64,000 nucleotides of DNA from Sulfurimonas sp. SAG-AH-194-L11 (GCF_029215995.1 NZ_JAEMVB010000008.1:1-64000); one strand, 5' to 3'. Counted from the stretch's first letter, positions 7,493-16,629 are shown. Numbers and translations: made by a program. The notes: a model not told the origin generated them from the letters alone.

Positions 7493-7898
7493 GTGTAGCA
7501 CCACTATTTACTAAAAACATTGCCGTAACAGTGTCTAGTGTTTCTATATGGTTTATAAGCCATGGGATTAAAGATCCATCTACATAAGAAGTTATAAGAG
7601 AAAAGTCTCCCTCTCCCTCAGAAAATATTTTAGTGATATTGTTTAACTCTTTTAAAACTCTATCGTGTTCTTGTTTATGGATAGGATAGGGAGGGAAGTT
7701 ATGCTCTTGCATCATCGCCTCTTCACCACTAAAATGAGCGATAGTATGCTCAACTAACTCTTCTAAAAATATCTTTGTCGCAGCAAAGTTTTTACTTTGT
7801 GCGGCAGCAGAGAGTTGATTTATCAAAATAACATCTTCTAAATGTGTATCGTTCATGCTAGGCATTGCCACCATCGGCAGTTCTTCTTGACTTATCAT
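7482..7898 (-). CDS. bacteriohemerythrin-like protein
   Basis: A 138-residue four-helix protein with the hemerythrin di-iron ligand pattern: an early His in NDTHLED, H-x-x-x-E in HFSGEE, H-x-x-x-H in HKQEH, and a late H-x-x-x-x-D in HIETLD. Such proteins bind O2 and are used in microaerophiles for oxygen sensing, delivery or protection. The start codon overlaps the thiG stop (TAATG), so it is probably translationally coupled to thiG. The operon link between an O2-binding protein and thiazole synthase is of interest but unexplained. Confidence 0.85.
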   Translation of the reverse strand: MISQEELPMVAMPSMNDTHLEDVILINQLSAAAQSKNFAATKIFLEELVEHTIAHFSGEEAMMQEHNFPPYPIHKQEHDRVLKELNNITKIFSEGEGDFSLITSYVDGSLIPWLINHIETLDTVTAMFLVNSGATPKS

Positions 7899-8677
7899 TA
7901 GAACTGAATCATTCCGTTTACTGGGCTAGAAGCAGTAGCATAAGGCTTTTTAGGAATACGTCCAGCTAAGTAGCTCATACGACCTGCACGAACAGCATGT
8001 TTCATCGCTTCAGCCATTACCATTGGGTTTTGTGCTTGAGCGATTGCAGTGTTAGTAAGTACACCATCAGCACCTAACTCCATTGCATAAGCCGCATCCG
8101 AAGCACAACCGATTCCAGCATCAACGATGATAGGAAGATTTACAGCTTCACGAACAAAAACGATGTTGTAAGGATTTTGAATTCCAAGACCAGACCCGAT
8201 AGGAGCCGCAAGAGGCATAATAGCATGAGCACCAGCATCTTCTAAACGCTTTGCCATGATAGGGTCATCAGAAGTATAAGCCATGATAGTAAAACCATCT
8301 TTAGCAAGAACTTTACATGCTTCAATAGTCTCTAAAACATCAGGGTAAAGAGTCTTTTTAGTATCTCCGATAACTTCTAGTTTGATTAAATCAATTCCAG
8401 TCGCCTCGCGAGTTAGGCGAAAAGTAGTGATAGCCTCCTCAGCAGTTACACATCCAGCACTATTTGGAAGAAACTTTACATTTGTTCCTTTAAATGTATC
8501 TCTGAGGTTCTCTTTATCTGGGTCAGTGATGTTGAGACGTCGAACAGCAACTGTGATAAGTTCACTCCCAGAAGCAAGTGTTGCGTCTTTTGTCATCTCA
8601 AATGAGTCATATTTCCCGCTTCCAACGATTAAACGCGAACCTAGTTCATATTTTCCGATTTTTAGAATGTTATCCAT
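7898..8677 (-). CDS. thiG: thiazole synthase ThiG
   Basis: A 259-residue TIM-barrel enzyme that makes the thiazole phosphate of thiamine from deoxyxylulose phosphate, dehydroglycine and ThiS thiocarboxylate. Family landmarks: [14 protein letters not shown] near the N-terminus, [23 protein letters not shown] and the C-terminal [12 protein letters not shown]. Length is normal. No other thi genes are in the window. A Shine-Dalgarno AGGA precedes the ATG and no TPP-riboswitch sequence is visible in the short upstream region. Confidence 0.95.
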   Translation of the reverse strand: MDNILKIGKYELGSRLIVGSGKYDSFEMTKDATLASGSELITVAVRRLNITDPDKENLRDTFKGTNVKFLPNSAGCVTAEEAITTFRLTREATGIDLIKLEVIGDTKKTLYPDVLETIEACKVLAKDGFTIMAYTSDDPIMAKRLEDAGAHAIMPLAAPIGSGLGIQNPYNIVFVREAVNLPIIVDAGIGCASDAAYAMELGADGVLTNTAIAQAQNPMVMAEAMKHAVRAGRMSYLAGRIPKKPYATASSPVNGMIQF

Positions 8678-8737
8678 TGTAGTTCCTATTGTAGTATTTT
8701 ATAATTATTGATTTGTCGTTATTATAATGATTTTTTC

Positions 8738-10105
8738 TTAGAGATTGCCAATTCCTTCTATTAAATCATCAGGTGTAAGAGAAAAATCAGCCCCCGTATA
8801 ATTTTTTGCCACTTGTGTGTGCGCAAGCGAAGCCTGAATAGCAGCATCTAAAGTAGAGTACCCTTGTGCTAAAAGTGAACCTATAAGCCCCGATAAAACA
8901 TCTCCACTACCACCTTTTGCAAGGGCAGAAGTTCCATGTGGATTTACAAAAACTTTCTCTCCTTGTGCGATGATGACATTTGCACCTTTGAGTAGAAGTG
9001 TTACATTCTTATAGCTACTCACAAAAAGTTCTACATACTTAAAACGGTTTTTTTGTAACTCTTCTATAGAGATGTCAGCTAAAGAGGTAAGCTTTAACAG
9101 AGAAACAAACTCCTTAGGGTGTGGTGTTATAACAAGTGCGTCGCGTGTGAGTAGTTCAAGTATAATAGGCAGAGATAAAATGTCAGCATCAAGGATAAGT
9201 GCAAGAGTATTGTCAAAAAATATCTCTAAGTCCTCGCTACTAAAAGCATTTCCTAAGCCCATACCACAAGCGAGAGCTGTTGTGTTCTTTGGTACTTGTG
9301 TTGCACTCATTAGAGAATGGTGCAAAGAGTAGTTTATATCGTGAGTTATGAGTGTCACAAGCCCACAACCAAAACGCGATGCAGCTAAGGCACTCATGGT
9401 GCTAGCACCTCTCATCTCTCCTTGAGCGATACTGAGATGTCCAAAACTTCCTTTATGAGAATCTTTTTCTGTTCTATATGGAAGTTGTAAGTCCTCTAAG
9501 TCAAGCAGTTTATAAGGGGACTCTATCTCATACAAATCTCTATGAAGACCTAAGTCAAGTACTTTTATCTCGCCAACTACATCTTTGACACCATCAAGAA
9601 AAAGAGACTTTTTGAGGGCGCCCATAGTTAAAGTAATATCAGCTTTAAAAACAAACCCTGAGGGAACATCACAAGCGATTTTAAATGCACAAGAGTTATT
9701 CATATCTTCAAGAAGTGTTCTGAGCTCAGGTTTAAGTTCACCTTTAAAGCCCGTGCCTACAATAGCATCTACAAGGATGTCAGACTCTAAAAGTTTCTCA
9801 GACTCTTTGATATTGAGGCTTTTTACTCGTTCATATTGGAGTTTTGCCATTTGTGTAGTGGGTGTTCTTGCTAAAAAAAGTGTAACATCACAATAGAGGT
9901 GTAGTAAACGAGCGAGGGCTAAACCATCTGCACCATTGTTACCACACCCACAAACTATACTAAGAGTTGAGCCTTGTGGAAATTTCTCTTTGATATATGA
10001 AGCCATACCATTTGCTGCATGCTCCATAAGTAAGTCCTCTGTGAGTCCAAATTTAGAGTAAGAGCGTTGGTCTAAAGAGCCAACTTCATCAAAGAGATTT
10101 TGCAT
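8738..10105 (-). CDS. nnr: bifunctional NAD(P)H-hydrate epimerase/dehydratase
   Basis: This 455-residue fusion repairs hydrated NADH and NADPH. The N-terminal epimerase domain (YjeF_N, to about residue 190) shows CGCGNNGADGLALARLL. The C-terminal ADP/ATP-dependent dehydratase domain shows KGSFGHLSIAQG, VITPHPKEF and the active-site GGSGDVLSGLIGSLLAQG. It lies 1 bp after the P-loop gene (TAATATG), with thiG downstream after 60 bp. The full length and motifs indicate a working enzyme. Confidence 0.93.
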   Translation of the reverse strand: MQNLFDEVGSLDQRSYSKFGLTEDLLMEHAANGMASYIKEKFPQGSTLSIVCGCGNNGADGLALARLLHLYCDVTLFLARTPTTQMAKLQYERVKSLNIKESEKLLESDILVDAIVGTGFKGELKPELRTLLEDMNNSCAFKIACDVPSGFVFKADITLTMGALKKSLFLDGVKDVVGEIKVLDLGLHRDLYEIESPYKLLDLEDLQLPYRTEKDSHKGSFGHLSIAQGEMRGASTMSALAASRFGCGLVTLITHDINYSLHHSLMSATQVPKNTTALACGMGLGNAFSSEDLEIFFDNTLALILDADILSLPIILELLTRDALVITPHPKEFVSLLKLTSLADISIEELQKNRFKYVELFVSSYKNVTLLLKGANVIIAQGEKVFVNPHGTSALAKGGSGDVLSGLIGSLLAQGYSTLDAAIQASLAHTQVAKNYTGADFSLTPDDLIEGIGNL

Positions 10106-10106
10106 A

Positions 10107-10841
10107 TTAAGCTTCTAAAATATACTCATCTATCTTAACGATATTTGTTTTTATCGCATTAAAGAGTAGTGTTTTATGTGCTGTTCTGTACTGATAATAA
10201 AATTCATTTTTTCCTAGTGTTTTAATGACAGCAGTATTAAAGTAGTTTGTATTTGAGCAGCGTCCTAGATACAAAAATGTGAACAGCAGTTTAAGGTGCT
10301 GGTCTTCAAAAGTAGGATGCGGTTGTGCAAGAAATGTAAAACCAAACTTCTGTAGATGACTAAAGCTAAGAAGATAGCGTAAGAAGTCTTCAAACTTTGT
10401 ATAAAAACCATTGAGGTTTTCTATGTCATGGAAGAAGTAGTAGTAGTTATCAAGTAAAACATCTTGTGCAATAGTTCTTGAAAGGTGACTTTGAACATCT
10501 TTTTTATTTGAGAAATATTTAGGATCTACAGCCATATATATATGTTTTCTTTGTGCTGTTAGTTTTGCGAACTCTTCATCAAAAGCTTCACTTTCATCAA
10601 ATTTTATATAGTTAAAGTGACTATCTTTATAGCGAAGTTCTATCTCCTCTTCAAAAGAGTTGTCAAAATCAAAATAGATAGTAGGAACATCACTATCTAT
10701 TGCAAAGTTTCGTATTCTACAGGCTAGATTTGTTTTTCCTGAACCTACTTCGGCAATGATTAGAGTGTTATGTGTGAGTACTCTATCCTCAAGTATTAAT
10801 GGGTTAATTGTATTTGTATACTGTCCAATCTTATTTCTCAT
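10107..10841 (-). CDS. P-loop ATPase of unknown role
   Basis: A 244-residue soluble protein with Walker A AEVGSGKT at residues 30-37. A hydrophobic strand ending in acidic residues (VPTIYFDFD) follows, and FGFTFLAQPH later looks like a sensor strand, as in HerA/FtsK-type ATPases that handle DNA or membranes. I do not recognise a named family. It is the first gene of a minus-strand run leading into nnr, with a clear Shine-Dalgarno (AAGGAAAATT) before the ATG. Function is undetermined. Confidence 0.7.
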   Translation of the reverse strand: MRNKIGQYTNTINPLILEDRVLTHNTLIIAEVGSGKTNLACRIRNFAIDSDVPTIYFDFDNSFEEEIELRYKDSHFNYIKFDESEAFDEEFAKLTAQRKHIYMAVDPKYFSNKKDVQSHLSRTIAQDVLLDNYYYFFHDIENLNGFYTKFEDFLRYLLSFSHLQKFGFTFLAQPHPTFEDQHLKLLFTFLYLGRCSNTNYFNTAVIKTLGKNEFYYQYRTAHKTLLFNAIKTNIVKIDEYILEA

Positions 10842-10916
10842 AATTTTCCTTCTTATATCTTAGTCGTATTTTAGCACATTTTAGATACTATTTTGTACTT
10901 TAAGTTTTGGAGAACG

Positions 10917-11366
10917 ATGAACTGGTTAATTCACTTTCACCTCTTTGCAGCTATTGCATGGATTGGTGGTTCTATATTTATGTTTGTTTTAGGGCTTAGT
11001 CTTGTAGATAAACAGAAACAAAAAGAGGTCTATCCTCATATAGGACCAATATTTGGTTATTTTGAACTTGTCTCTTTAGCAGTTCTTTTGACCTCTGGTT
11101 TAGTTATGATTTCTAATAACAGCCTTTTAGATTCACTGCTATGTGGAGATACCTCACTAGTTGTAGAACTATTAGGGAAGAAGTTGATACTTGTAGGTGT
11201 GTTGGTTGTTATGACTATTATTCATATAACCATCGCATTTAGGACAAATAACAGAGAAAGAACAGCCTTAGAGAACTTTTTCTCTCGTGGCTCATCTTTA
11301 CTTATATTTTTTATCAACCTTTTTGTGCTGCATTATGCCATCATGATACGCTCTATTTTATCTTAA
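10917..11366 (+). CDS. four-helix inner-membrane protein (CopD-like)
   Basis: A 149-residue integral membrane protein with four hydrophobic segments. The first carries His-rich NWLIHFHLFAAIAWIGG, with further histidines in later helices. This resembles the CopD/DUF2269-type four-helix fold that may bind heme or copper. The chosen start (10917) has GGAG five bases upstream; an upstream in-frame start at 10893 lacks a ribosome site. A second protein of similar layout lies at 50756-51292. Function not established. Confidence 0.6.
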   Translation: MNWLIHFHLFAAIAWIGGSIFMFVLGLSLVDKQKQKEVYPHIGPIFGYFELVSLAVLLTSGLVMISNNSLLDSLLCGDTSLVVELLGKKLILVGVLVVMTIIHITIAFRTNNRERTALENFFSRGSSLLIFFINLFVLHYAIMIRSILS

Positions 11367-11375
11367 GGATTTCTC

Positions 11376-11906
11376 TTGGCTACAAAAGCAACAATTTACA
11401 AAGCAAATGTCAATATCGCAAATATGGACACTCACTACTATGCTGAACACTCTTTAGTTCTAGCACAACACCCCTCAGAAAACGACCTGCGTTTAATGGT
11501 GCGCCTCTGTGCTTTCATACTCAATGCAGATGAAAACTTAGAGTTTACAAAGGGAATTTCACAAGATGATGAACCAGATTTATGGAAAAAATCTATGGGT
11601 GCAGAGATAGAACTCTCTATCATCTTAGGGCAACCCGATGAGAAGAGAATCAAAAAAGCCTCAGGTACTTCAGATGAAGTAATCATCTACACCTATCAAG
11701 AGGGAATGGCATCTTCATGGTTTAAACAAAACGAAAAAGTGCTCAAACGTTTTAAAAATGTAAAAGTAGTTTTTCTCTCATTTTCTAGCGACATAGAAGA
11801 GATATGCAGTCGTTCTATGGAGCTTCAGTGCAACACAGATGATAGAGTACTCACAGTGATTTCGGGAGATAGTTCTATTGTTGTTGGTGTGGATGAGTGG
11901 AGATAA
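11376..11906 (+). CDS. YaeQ family protein
   Basis: A 176-residue protein matching the YaeQ family over its whole length: ATKATIYKANVNIANMDTHYY at the start, LMVRLCAFILNA, then DLWKKSMGAEIELSIILGQP and a late DDRVLTVISGDSSI. YaeQ proteins have a PD-(D/E)XK-nuclease-like fold of uncertain function. Starts with TTG at 11376, preceded by AAGGAT. It lies 9 bp after the CopD-like gene. Confidence 0.88.
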   Translation: MATKATIYKANVNIANMDTHYYAEHSLVLAQHPSENDLRLMVRLCAFILNADENLEFTKGISQDDEPDLWKKSMGAEIELSIILGQPDEKRIKKASGTSDEVIIYTYQEGMASSWFKQNEKVLKRFKNVKVVFLSFSSDIEEICSRSMELQCNTDDRVLTVISGDSSIVVGVDEWR

Positions 11907-11933
11907 CATATAGATAATACTAAGGAAATGAAG

Positions 11934-12110
11934 ATGGCACAATCAATAGAACCAAATATTGCAGACTTAGCAAATAGATGGCTAAAATCTTATGGCTTAG
12001 ACTACAAACTAGAGCAGGAATCTTTAAACTCTCAAATAGATAAAGCTCTTATCTCAGCCATTCAAAAACAAGTTATAAAAGATGTAGTTTATATACAGAC
12101 AAAAAACTAG
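11934..12110 (+). pseudogene. stub resembling the N-terminus of a DNA methylase
   Basis: A 58-residue frame starting at ATG 11934 (AAGGAA 6 bases upstream). The first 40 residues (SIEPNIADLANRWLKSYGLDY, EQESLNSQIDKAL) resemble, from memory, the first residues of large restriction-modification N6-adenine methylase proteins. After this the likeness ends and the frame closes within 18 residues. I read it as the leftover 5' end of an R-M gene retained upstream of the RhuM gene, but it could be a small independent gene. It is 10 bp from the RhuM start. Confidence 0.4.
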
Positions 12111-12120
12111 GTAAAGTATA

Positions 12121-13137
12121 ATGAATAAACTAAGTGTAAAAGACGAACTCACAGAGTTTTTACTCTATACGACTCATAAAAGTGATGTAAAAGTAGAGAT
12201 TTTTATGCACAATGAAACAGTTTGGTTACCTCAAAAGAGAATGGCTGAACTTTTTAGTGTGGATGTTTCAACTATAAATGAACATCTTAAGAACATCTAT
12301 AAAAGTCATGAGTTAGAAGAAGAGTTAACTATTGGGAAATTCCCAATAGTTCAAACTGAGGGTAAAAGAGAAGTTAAACGCGAAGTAAATGTTTATAATC
12401 TTGATGCCATTCTTTCAGTAGGCTATAGAGTAAACTCCTCTCAAGCTACACAGTTTCGTATATGGGCTACAAAGATTTTAAAAGAGTACATCATTAAAGG
12501 TTTTGTCATGGATGATGATAGGCTTAAAAATGGTCAGCACTTTGGAAAAGATTACTTTAAAGAACTACTTGAGAGAGTTCGTTCTATTCGTGCGAGTGAG
12601 AGAAGAATTTACCAGCAGATTACAGATATATTTGCAGAGTGTAGTTTTGATTATGATAAAAATGCTCAAACGACTAAAGATTTTTACACGACAGTACAAA
12701 ATAAATTTCACTTTGCCATTACAGGAAAGACTGCTGCTGAGATAGTCTATGAAAATGCAGATATAAAAAAGCCAAATATGGGTTTGACTTCTTGGAAAAA
12801 TGCACCTGATGGAAGAGTGTTGAAGTCAGATACATTTATAGCAAAAAATTATCTTAAAGAAGATGAGATTAAAAGGTTAGAGAGAACTATTGGTGCATAC
12901 TTTGACTATATTGAAAGAATTATTGAAAATCGTCAAGAGCTAAGCATGAAAGATGTCAGTGATTCAGTTAATAAATTTTTAGAATTTAATGAGTTTAGAG
13001 TTCTTGAAGGAAAAGGTACTGTTTCTCATACACAAGCTAAAGAAAAAGCCTCAAAAGAGTATGAAGAGTTTAATAAAATCCAAAAAATTGAGTCCGATTT
13101 TGATAAAGAGATGAAGAAGTTACTCGGTAAGAAGTAG
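12121..13137 (+). CDS. RhuM family protein
   Basis: A 338-residue soluble protein of the RhuM (Virulence_RhuM) family. The N-terminal DNA-binding-like part has ETVWLPQKRMAELFSVDVST and YNLDAILSVGYRVNSSQATQFR, hallmarks of the family; the C-terminal half is helical and charged. RhuM-like genes are scattered and often sit inside restriction-modification loci; their biochemical role is unknown. Here the gene is complete, preceded by a possible methylase stub and followed by the core gene kdsD, so it may be a survivor of a lost R-M locus. Confidence 0.88.
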   Translation: MNKLSVKDELTEFLLYTTHKSDVKVEIFMHNETVWLPQKRMAELFSVDVSTINEHLKNIYKSHELEEELTIGKFPIVQTEGKREVKREVNVYNLDAILSVGYRVNSSQATQFRIWATKILKEYIIKGFVMDDDRLKNGQHFGKDYFKELLERVRSIRASERRIYQQITDIFAECSFDYDKNAQTTKDFYTTVQNKFHFAITGKTAAEIVYENADIKKPNMGLTSWKNAPDGRVLKSDTFIAKNYLKEDEIKRLERTIGAYFDYIERIIENRQELSMKDVSDSVNKFLEFNEFRVLEGKGTVSHTQAKEKASKEYEEFNKIQKIESDFDKEMKKLLGKK

Positions 13138-13182
13138 ATACGAGTCATACCTACTTGAAGCACAAAACGCTATAATACATTT

Positions 13183-14145
13183 ATGAATTATAAAACAATT
13201 GCACAAGAGACTCTTAATATCGAAGCCCAGACACTTTTTAATGCAGCTACGCTTGTAGATGATGTGTTTGATAGAGCGGTTGAGATTATCTTAAAATGCA
13301 AGGGTAAACTGGTTATCACTGGTGTTGGGAAAAGTGGATTGATTGGGGCTAAAATGGCTGCAACTTTTGCTTCTACTGGAACACCAAGTTTCTTTCTTCA
13401 TCCTACCGAAGCACTTCATGGTGATCTGGGTATGATAGGTGAGGGCGATGTGGTAATAGGCATAAGTTATAGTGGTGAGAGTGAAGAATTATCTTCCATT
13501 TTACCTCATATAAAACGCTTTAATGTACCGCTCATAGGTATGACAAGAGATGAAAACTCAACTCTTGGCTCTTTTAGTGATATGGTTATAAAGATACATG
13601 TCCAAAAAGAGGCATGTCCCATAGATACAGCACCCACTTCTTCAACAACTTTAACTCTCGCACTTGGTGATGCTTTGGCAGTTTGCCTTATGAGAGCTAG
13701 AGACTTTAAAAAGAGTGATTTTGCCTCTTTTCATCCTGGTGGTGCTTTAGGTAAAAAACTTTTTATCAAAGTATCTAACTTGATGCAAACAGAAAATCTA
13801 CCACTTATCTCTAAAGATGCAAATCTCAAAGATGCGATTTTAAGCATTAGTGAGGGGCGCTTAGGTACTACTCTTATTGTAGATGCAGATGGGAAATTAC
13901 TAGGACTTTTAAGTGATGGGGATGTTAGACGCGCACTTTTAAGTGACTCTTTTTCACTTGATGATGAGGTCTTAAAGTATGCAACTCTAAGTCCTATGAC
14001 ATGTGAAGATGAAGATATACTTGCAAGTGATGCACTTGTTTTAATAGAAGAAAAAAAGATACAACTGTTGGTTGTTACTGATAAAAATAAAAACATAAAA
14101 GGCGTGCTTCATATTCATACGCTAATAGAAAAAGGAATTTCATAA
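13183..14145 (+). CDS. kdsD: arabinose-5-phosphate isomerase (KdsD/KpsF)
   Basis: A 320-residue enzyme converting ribulose 5-phosphate to arabinose 5-phosphate, the first step toward KDO of lipopolysaccharide. A SIS domain (residues ~30-165) has GVGKSGLIGAKMAATFASTG and the HGDLGMI loop. Two CBS domains follow (~200-320). A TATAAT box at 13171-13176 ends 6 bases before the ATG and no Shine-Dalgarno is present, so the mRNA is probably leaderless. The next gene starts 4 bp downstream. Confidence 0.93.
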   Translation: MNYKTIAQETLNIEAQTLFNAATLVDDVFDRAVEIILKCKGKLVITGVGKSGLIGAKMAATFASTGTPSFFLHPTEALHGDLGMIGEGDVVIGISYSGESEELSSILPHIKRFNVPLIGMTRDENSTLGSFSDMVIKIHVQKEACPIDTAPTSSTTLTLALGDALAVCLMRARDFKKSDFASFHPGGALGKKLFIKVSNLMQTENLPLISKDANLKDAILSISEGRLGTTLIVDADGKLLGLLSDGDVRRALLSDSFSLDDEVLKYATLSPMTCEDEDILASDALVLIEEKKIQLLVVTDKNKNIKGVLHIHTLIEKGIS

Positions 14146-14149
14146 TATT

Positions 14150-15040
14150 ATGATGAGATTAAACAAATTTATAGCACACTACTCGACATATTCTCGCCGT
14201 GAGGCTGATAAAGTCATTCAAGACGGTTATGTAAGAGTAAATGGTGAAATACAAGACAATCCTGCAACGCAAGTTGATGAAAAAGAGGATATCGTTTATG
14301 TAAGTGGAAAACAGATAAGTCGTCAAGAGAAGTATACGGTAATCGTTTACAACAAACCAAAGGGAGAGCTTGTAACAAAGTCAGATCCTAAGGGTCGTCG
14401 TACAATTTATGATTCACTCAGCCATGAGTTCAAACACTTTGTACCAGTTGGGCGTTTAGACTTTGCTTCTGAGGGAGTACTTCTTTTAACGGATGCTTCT
14501 CATGTTGCAACGGCTCTGATGACTTCAGACTTAGAACGCCGCTACAAGATAAAGATAAAGGGCGAGGTTACTTCTGAGATGGAGACTGCTATGCTTGAGG
14601 GTATGTACATAGAAGATGCAACTGCGGGGGGACACTCTCACTCTAAAATTACATCGATGGAATTTAAGCCATTTTTAGGCTACCAAATTCAGAAAAATGC
14701 ACATAACTACTCAACACTCAAAGTGGCTATCGCTGAGGGTAAAAATAGAGAACTTAGAAGATTTTTCGCACACTTCGATGCGGAGATTGCTGATCTTAAA
14801 CGTGTGAGTTTTGCAGAGGTTGAACTCAACAATCTGCCGACTGGAAAAACAAGATTTCTTACTCGTAGTGAGTACTCAGCACTTTTCACATTTTTAAAGT
14901 CAGAAGAAAAACTAGCACGTGAAATGGCAGGAAATAAGCCTAAAAAAGAGTTTAATGCCAAGTTTAACAAGGCTAAAGCTACTCCTAAAGCAAGAGGAGA
15001 CTCTAAGTCAAATCCAAATGGTAAGAAGAAAAAAAAGTAG
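14150..15040 (+). CDS. rluB: RsuA/RluB-type rRNA pseudouridine synthase
   Basis: A 296-residue enzyme with an N-terminal S4 RNA-binding domain (MRLNKFIAHYSTYSRREAD, residues ~2-50) and a pseudouridine synthase domain. The catalytic Asp is in PVGRLDFASEGVLLLTD. The C-terminal tail of about 35 residues is very lysine-rich (ending GKKKKK), probably for RNA binding. It is likely co-transcribed with kdsD. Assignment to RluB over RsuA or RluF is by general likeness. Its stop abuts the stop of the convergent Fur-type gene. Confidence 0.85.
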   Translation: MMRLNKFIAHYSTYSRREADKVIQDGYVRVNGEIQDNPATQVDEKEDIVYVSGKQISRQEKYTVIVYNKPKGELVTKSDPKGRRTIYDSLSHEFKHFVPVGRLDFASEGVLLLTDASHVATALMTSDLERRYKIKIKGEVTSEMETAMLEGMYIEDATAGGHSHSKITSMEFKPFLGYQIQKNAHNYSTLKVAIAEGKNRELRRFFAHFDAEIADLKRVSFAEVELNNLPTGKTRFLTRSEYSALFTFLKSEEKLAREMAGNKPKKEFNAKFNKAKATPKARGDSKSNPNGKKKKK

Positions 15041-15445
15041 TTATTTAGTTTGACACTTCTCGCATAAGCCAGATAGCACTACACAACTCTCTTCGAGTTG
15101 GTAGTTGCTTTTTTTACTCGCATCATCTATGAGTGTTTCTAAGTTTATATCTAAATCAACAAACTCGTTACACTCTTTACAAAGAAGATGAATGTGTGGT
15201 TCTTTGACTATCTCATACTTCGCTTTAAAGTTAGGTGCTTTTATCTCTGTTATAAGTTGCTTCTCTAACATTGCATTTACATTTTTATATAGAGTAGCAA
15301 GAGAGATGGAAGCAAACTGTTTTTTCATAGCTAAGAAAAGCTCTTCTACATCTACATGACCTCTTATTTTCATTAAAGAGAGTATACCCAATCGTTGAGG
15401 AGTCACTTTTAAATCGTGCTCACGTAATAATAATTCTGAATTCAT
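15041..15445 (-). CDS. perR: Fur-family regulator, probably PerR
   Basis: A 134-residue metal-dependent repressor. The winged-helix N-terminus (LKVTPQRLGILSLM...VDVEELFLAM...ISLATLYKNVNAML) is followed by the dimer/metal domain with HIHLLCKEC and a C-terminal CEKC, the structural zinc Cys pairs. Its divergent neighbour is a cytochrome c peroxidase and the shared region carries a PerR-type palindrome, so peroxide sensing is favoured over iron control. TATAAT (15457-15452) ends six bases before the ATG and no Shine-Dalgarno is visible, suggesting a leaderless transcript. Confidence 0.85.
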   Translation of the reverse strand: MNSELLLREHDLKVTPQRLGILSLMKIRGHVDVEELFLAMKKQFASISLATLYKNVNAMLEKQLITEIKAPNFKAKYEIVKEPHIHLLCKECNEFVDLDINLETLIDDASKKSNYQLEESCVVLSGLCEKCQTK

Positions 15446-15500
15446 GGTAAAATTATAGCAAGAAAGTTTTTACTGCTCTTTATGATATATTTTATTAAAG

Positions 15501-15513
15501 GATAATAATTATC
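15501..15513. promoter_or_regulatory. PerR/Fur-type operator
   Basis: GATAATAATTATC is a perfect 6-1-6 palindrome, very close to the PerR/Fur box core. It lies between the divergent perR-like and peroxidase genes, 18 bp upstream of the peroxidase -10 (TATAAT, 15532-15537), so bound repressor would cover the -35 region. Repression relieved by peroxide is the natural reading. Confidence 0.65.
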
Positions 15514-15569
15514 TTTTAAGCTAAAGAGCTATATAATTCTTTTTATAAAAATTATATATGGAGAAGATA

Positions 15570-16586
15570 ATGATTAAAACAATGATAATCACTATGGTAG
15601 GTAGTACGGTAATAATGGCAAGTTCTTTGCTAAATGAAGCAAAGGATGCAGGACTTGTAGCAATTCCCGCTGATAAGCAAGAGCTAATGAAACTTATAGA
15701 TGATAAACGCAATCCGATAACAGCACAAAAAACAGAGTTAGGTAAGATGCTTTACTTTGACCCACGTTTATCTAAGAGTGGACTGATTAGCTGTAACACT
15801 TGTCACAACCTTGCAACTGGTGGTGATGATGGTTTAGCTGCTGCTGTTGGTCATAAGTGGAGAGTTAATCCTCATCATTTAGGTTCTCCAACTGTATATA
15901 ATGCAGTTTTCTTTGATACTCAGTTTTGGGATGGTCGTGCAAAAGATTTAGAAGCACAGGCACAAGGACCAATACTCGCAGCACCTGAAATGGCAGCTAC
16001 AAAAGAGCATGTTGTAAGTACTGTAACTTCTATGCCTGAGTATGTACAAAGATTTAAAAAAGCATATGGAAAAGATGTAAAGATTACATATAAAAAAATC
16101 GCAGACACTATAGGAAACTTTGAGAGAACTCTTGTAACGCCAGCACCATTTGATGCCTACCTTAATGGTAAAGAAGATGCACTAACTAAGGCACAAAAAG
16201 CAGGACTAAAAACTTTTATAGATAAAGGTTGTGCAACTTGTCATAATGGTATAGCACTTGGTGGAACTATGAATATGCTAGGAATTATGGCAGAGTATAA
16301 GTATGCAAAAGTAGGTGACTTCAAAGGTGATGCAAACGGTATGGTAAAAGTACCAACACTTAGAAATATCACGCAAACAGCTCCATATTTTCATAATGGT
16401 CAAGTAAAAACTTTACAAGAAGCTATCGTTGAGATGGGAAGAATCCAACTTGGTGTTACTATAAATGAAAAAGATGCAGCGTCTATAGAGACTTTCTTAC
16501 ACTCACTAGAGGGAAAAAGACCTGAGATTGTTTATCCAGTGTTACCAATCAAAACAGCAAGTACACCGGCTCAAAACATAAACTAG
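15570..16586 (+). CDS. diheme cytochrome c peroxidase
   Basis: A 338-residue periplasmic enzyme that reduces H2O2 to water with electrons from c-type cytochromes. A signal peptide covers about residues 1-18. Two heme-binding motifs are visible, CNTCH at residues 75-79 and CATCH at 221-225, the spacing typical of bacterial diheme peroxidases, together with QFWDGRAKDLEAQAQGPI. The ATG at 15570 has GGAGAAG just upstream and is preferred over the in-frame ATG at 15558, which overlaps that site. Likely controlled by the adjacent PerR-type regulator. Confidence 0.93.
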   Translation: MIKTMIITMVGSTVIMASSLLNEAKDAGLVAIPADKQELMKLIDDKRNPITAQKTELGKMLYFDPRLSKSGLISCNTCHNLATGGDDGLAAAVGHKWRVNPHHLGSPTVYNAVFFDTQFWDGRAKDLEAQAQGPILAAPEMAATKEHVVSTVTSMPEYVQRFKKAYGKDVKITYKKIADTIGNFERTLVTPAPFDAYLNGKEDALTKAQKAGLKTFIDKGCATCHNGIALGGTMNMLGIMAEYKYAKVGDFKGDANGMVKVPTLRNITQTAPYFHNGQVKTLQEAIVEMGRIQLGVTINEKDAASIETFLHSLEGKRPEIVYPVLPIKTASTPAQNIN

Positions 16587-16629
16587 ATTATGTTAAAATT
16601 CCATATATTTTATATATATGGAGCTCTTA

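Noticed and set aside
8678-8737. TPP riboswitch before thiG
   Set aside because: The 60-bp region has no CUGAGA-type core and is too short; only a TATAAT and a Shine-Dalgarno are seen.
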